Shown here: piece after piece, positions 6,695 through 8,798 of the stretch
Layout: every line of letters begins with the position of its first letter
How positions within the stretch are numbered: position 1 is the first letter of the stretch
Assembly: GCF_946481715.1 (NCBI RefSeq)
Contig: NZ_CAMLOV010000206.1
Location: 1 to 8,798 of the forward strand
Length of the DNA: 8,798 nucleotides
Source of the DNA: an uncultured Mucilaginibacter sp.
GTDB lineage: Bacteria > Bacteroidota > Bacteroidia > Sphingobacteriales > Sphingobacteriaceae
Direction: 5' to 3'
Translations under genes and position numbers: made by a program
The notes under the pieces: generated by a model
Told to the model about the DNA's origin: nothing
The model's input: the letters and a program-made list of their open reading frames with translations, nothing else
Databases searched by the model: none

Positions 6695-7222
6695 CTATAA
6701 ATTTAATAAATTTTTATAGATACCTAAATTTTCCTCGTCGAAACAAATGAAAATAACTTCGCCGATCGTATTGTTTTCTGTAAGGAATTCCTTCACCGTT
6801 TCCACAGCAATTTCTGCAGCACGTTGTTTCGGGAAACGGTAAACACCCGTGCTGATATTTGGGAAGGCAATGGTTTTAATGCCATTTTCAACAGCGAGTT
6901 TAAGGCTGTTAGAATAGCAGTTAGCCAGTTGTTCTTCTTCCTTTAGCATATTTTTGCCGCCATTATAAACCGGCCCTACTGTATGGATAACGTATTTTGA
7001 GGGTAGGTTGCCTCCGGTGGTAATAACCGCGTTACCGGTTTTACAACGCCCTTGCCTGTCAACTATTTTAATGCATTCGTCCAGTATTTGCTTGCCGCCT
7101 GCCCGGTGGATGGCGCCGTCTACCCCGCCGCCGCCCATCAGGCTGCTGTTAGCGGCGTTCACAATGGCATCCACCTGTAGTTTGGTGATGTCTCCCTGTT
7201 GTAGTTTTATCCTATGGTCCAT
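6695..7222 (-). CDS. Macro domain protein, probable O-acetyl-ADP-ribose deacetylase (MacroD/YmdB type)
   Basis: A 175-aa cytoplasmic protein made of one macro domain. The family hydrolyses O-acetyl-ADP-ribose and removes mono-ADP-ribose from acidic side chains. All key motifs are present: GDIT (residues 10-13), VDAIVNAAN (17-25, with N22 and N25), [10 protein letters not shown] (30-39, with the catalytic Asp at D35), [11 protein letters not shown] (58-68), KYVIHTVGP (77-85) and the ribose/diphosphate loop ISTGVYRFP (123-131). Length is typical of the E. coli YmdB class. The ATG at 7222 lies 33 bp after the aspartyl protease stop, without an obvious TAnnTTTG element in between, consistent with co-transcription. 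No ADP-ribosyltransferase (DarT-like) or sirtuin gene is adjacent, so it is not an evident DarTG-type toxin-antitoxin pair. Confidence 0.94.
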   Translation of the reverse strand: MDHRIKLQQGDITKLQVDAIVNAANSSLMGGGGVDGAIHRAGGKQILDECIKIVDRQGRCKTGNAVITTGGNLPSKYVIHTVGPVYNGGKNMLKEEEQLANCYSNSLKLAVENGIKTIAFPNISTGVYRFPKQRAAEIAVETVKEFLTENNTIGEVIFICFDEENLGIYKNLLNL

Positions 7223-7255
7223 AAGTTAATAACGGAATTTTGCGGCCGGAGTTTG

Positions 7256-8125
7256 TTATTCCAGGTAAAGCAAATTCTTTTTGTAATCAATAGTAAATTT
7301 AAAACGCTTTAGTATGCCGCCGCCAATGCTTCCATCAATATTGGTATCGGCAAAACCGCCGGTTTTAAGCATAGGTATGCGCGAAGGTACATCAGTCACC
7401 AACCGTTTGCCAATAGCTATTTGTTTTAGGGTGAAGGTACGGGCGTAAATTGGTCCGCCAATGCCATAGCCGGTTATGGTAGTATCAGAAAGCGGATAAC
7501 GATTTTTAATGCCCGTGCTTTCGGCGTAATGATTAAATACGGTGAGGGCGGTTCGGTCGCCTGTATCCATTATCAATGTTGCCGGTTTCCCGTCAATTGT
7601 TGTTTTCAGCTTTGGGATATGATAGTACATGGTAAAAGGGATGGCGCCGGTGCCTGTGTACGAACTATAAAAGTTGATAGTATGGTTTGGATAATCAAAT
7701 TGTACGGCGTAATCCTTCATAAAATTATAGCCAATAGCACCGTCAAGGTAGGGCAGGCGTAGTTTATTCTTTATTTCGGATAGGTCTACCACATTAAAAT
7801 CTTCCCGTATCACTGTTGCTTTGCCAATGCGGGTGGTATCCACGGTAGTTTCCCACGCAGGCATCCTTTTGGCGCCCGCGCCGCTTGTGGTGGTTTCGTT
7901 TTCCAATTTCAGTTTTAGTGACTTGGCGGCCGTCACATCAATCACATCTGTTGCACCGCAATCCAGTATAAAATGCAGGGTTTTGTTTTGAATTTTTACT
8001 TCGATGAAAGGGCGGTTATCCACCAAAGTAAAGGGAATGGAAAACTGTAGTTTGTTTTGGGTTGTTGCGGAGCTGAAGCAGGCAGAAAGTAACGCTAAGG
8101 CAAGCAGGCAGGTATTTCTCATCAT
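7256..8125 (-). CDS. Exported two-domain retropepsin-like aspartyl protease
   Basis: A 289-aa protein with an N-terminal signal; LSAC with C16 fits a lipobox, so it is a likely lipoprotein (a plain signal peptide is the alternative). It contains two tandem copies of the aspartyl protease fold: lobe 1 with FILDCGA (D55-C56-G57) and closing DGAIGYNFMKDYAVQFDY (about 128-145), lobe 2 with LIMDTGD (D187-T188-G189) and closing DGSIGGGILKRFKFTIDY (about 264-281). Retropepsin-like enzymes normally use one D-T/S-G per chain and dimerise. Two copies in one chain suggest an internal, pepsin-like pseudo-dimer. Lobe 1 has Cys instead of Thr/Ser after the catalytic Asp, which may weaken or alter activity. 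Two ATGs (8125 and 8122) could both start it. It follows the thioesterase by 52 bp; TAACTTTC in this gap misses the -7 consensus at its last base. Confidence 0.88.
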   Translation of the reverse strand: MMRNTCLLALALLSACFSSATTQNKLQFSIPFTLVDNRPFIEVKIQNKTLHFILDCGATDVIDVTAAKSLKLKLENETTTSGAGAKRMPAWETTVDTTRIGKATVIREDFNVVDLSEIKNKLRLPYLDGAIGYNFMKDYAVQFDYPNHTINFYSSYTGTGAIPFTMYYHIPKLKTTIDGKPATLIMDTGDRTALTVFNHYAESTGIKNRYPLSDTTITGYGIGGPIYARTFTLKQIAIGKRLVTDVPSRIPMLKTGGFADTNIDGSIGGGILKRFKFTIDYKKNLLYLE

Positions 8126-8177
8126 CCGGGTTTTTGGTTGGATGGATGGGAGAGAGGAAAGTTACAGTATGGGGGAA

Positions 8178-8702
8178 TTACTTTTTCTGCGCGGCAAAAA
8201 ACAAAGCCTTTAATTCCGTAGCGTCGTCCGGTTTCATTTTTCCGCCTAAGATCAGCCTCAGTTGCCGGCGGCGGAGAGCGCCTTCAAAAAGCTCTATCTC
8301 ATCCTCACTTTCGGGCAGTAAAGGGGCAATTGCTACTTTGCTGCCATCTTTATCAAGCGCAACAAAGGTATAGTAAGCCTCATTGCTTTTATTCCGCGTG
8401 CCTAAGGGGATATTCTCGGCATATACATCCATCCGCACCTCTACGGAAGTGGTGAACGCACGTGTCACCTTAGCCTCTATGGTGATCACATCGCCCAATT
8501 TAATAGGGTGGTGAAAGGACACATTATCCACCGATGCAGTTACTACCACGCGGTTGCAATGTTTTTGCGCAGATATGGCGGCAGCGATATCCATCCAGTG
8601 CAGCAGGCGCCCACCCATTAAGTTGTTGAGGGTGTTGGTATCGTTGGGTAATACCAGCTCGTTCATAATGGTAAATGATTCTTTAGGCGCTTTTCCTTTC
8701 AT
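8178..8702 (-). CDS. Acyl-CoA thioesterase, hotdog fold (YciA/ACOT family)
   Basis: A 174-aa cytoplasmic enzyme hydrolysing acyl-CoA to free acid and CoA. Hotdog signatures are MNELVLPNDTNTLNNLMGG (residues 13-31), RLLHWMDIAAA (32-42, with the conserved D38), VVVTASVDNVSFHHPIKLGD (52-71) and SVEVRMDVYAENI (86-98), followed by the strand ending in YYTFVALD. A charged, Arg-rich C-terminal extension (about 131-174) follows, as in Bacteroidota members. ATG at 8702 is chosen because the frame continues open to the window edge, but those 32 extra codons do not resemble the family and contain a perfect promoter element. The gene heads the minus-strand run of four genes. The chain-length preference cannot be read from sequence. 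Confidence 0.93.
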   Translation of the reverse strand: MKGKAPKESFTIMNELVLPNDTNTLNNLMGGRLLHWMDIAAAISAQKHCNRVVVTASVDNVSFHHPIKLGDVITIEAKVTRAFTTSVEVRMDVYAENIPLGTRNKSNEAYYTFVALDKDGSKVAIAPLLPESEDEIELFEGALRRRQLRLILGGKMKPDDATELKALFFAAQKK

Positions 8703-8706
8703 AGTG

Positions 8707-8714
8707 CAAAGATA
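8707..8714 (-). promoter_or_regulatory. Predicted -7 promoter element of the thioesterase gene, almost abutting its ATG
   Basis: On the minus strand TATCTTTG, a perfect TAnnTTTG match, ends only 4 bp before the ATG (TATCTTTGCACTATG). Transcription would begin at or very near the start codon, so the mRNA is predicted leaderless or nearly so. A TTG at 8739-8741 could act as a -33 element, but its 24-bp spacing is long. Confidence 0.55.
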
Positions 8715-8798
8715 ATGAAAAGTATCGGTGGCATATATCAACGCGTCATTGCTGTAAAGGTCAGATAATTCGGTAACAGAATTAGCTTTATATAACAA

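Noticed and set aside
6695..7222. Antitoxin of a DarTG-like toxin-antitoxin pair
   Set aside because: The macro domain is of the MacroD/YmdB type and no ADP-ribosyltransferase toxin gene lies next to it.
7008..7229. A 73-codon plus-strand frame opposite the macro-domain gene
   Set aside because: It is fully antisense to a well-supported gene, Pro/Ser/Leu-rich without motif, and has no promoter-like sequence.
8703..8798. N-terminal extension of the thioesterase by 32 codons to the window edge
   Set aside because: The extra residues do not resemble the family, the ATG at 8702 fits typical starts, and a perfect -7 promoter element lies within the extension. I see no other gene in this stretch.

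Overview
The window looks like chromosomal DNA of a member of the Bacteroidota, most likely family Sphingobacteriaceae (Mucilaginibacter/Pedobacter-like). The reasons are protein style (valyl-tRNA synthetase, HolA, EVE, acyl-CoA thioesterase and NFFGKF-ending lipoprotein variants typical of that phylum), the near absence of Shine-Dalgarno sequences, and several matches to the Bacteroidota -7 promoter element TAnnTTTG close to start codons. The genus is an inference from reading, not from a database match. No tRNA, rRNA, CRISPR array, insertion sequence or phage gene is visible; this reads as ordinary core or near-core chromosome.

Left part (1-2670, + strand): the 3' end of valS, cut by the window edge, is followed after 100 bp by a large hybrid histidine kinase/response regulator with six predicted membrane helices and no recognisable extracellular sensor domain. 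A 156-bp gap (2671-2826) separates it from a convergent gene and holds a short tandem repeat and an unexplained open frame.

Middle (2827-5870): a stand-alone HsdR-N-like PD-(D/E)XK protein (- strand) and holA (DNA polymerase III delta subunit, + strand) diverge from a 118-bp intergenic region. That region carries a long inverted repeat whose two arms each contain a perfect -7 promoter element, about 20 bp from each start codon. holA is followed closely by a membrane O-acyltransferase and then by a small single-helix membrane protein with its own candidate promoter.

Right part (5943-8798): an EVE-domain protein (+) meets tail to tail a four-gene minus-strand run. In transcription order the run is an acyl-CoA thioesterase with a promoter almost abutting its ATG, a secreted or lipid-anchored two-lobed retropepsin-like aspartyl protease, a macro-domain ADP-ribose hydrolase, and a small lipoprotein. 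Gaps of 52, 33 and 20 bp make co-transcription plausible, but the products share no evident pathway.

The most interesting signals are the mirror-image divergent promoter between the PD-(D/E)XK gene and holA, the C7 tract at the 5' end of the nuclease-like gene, the double-domain aspartyl protease with a DCG in its first active-site motif, and the apparently leaderless thioesterase. No clear multi-gene novel system such as a defence island is visible.
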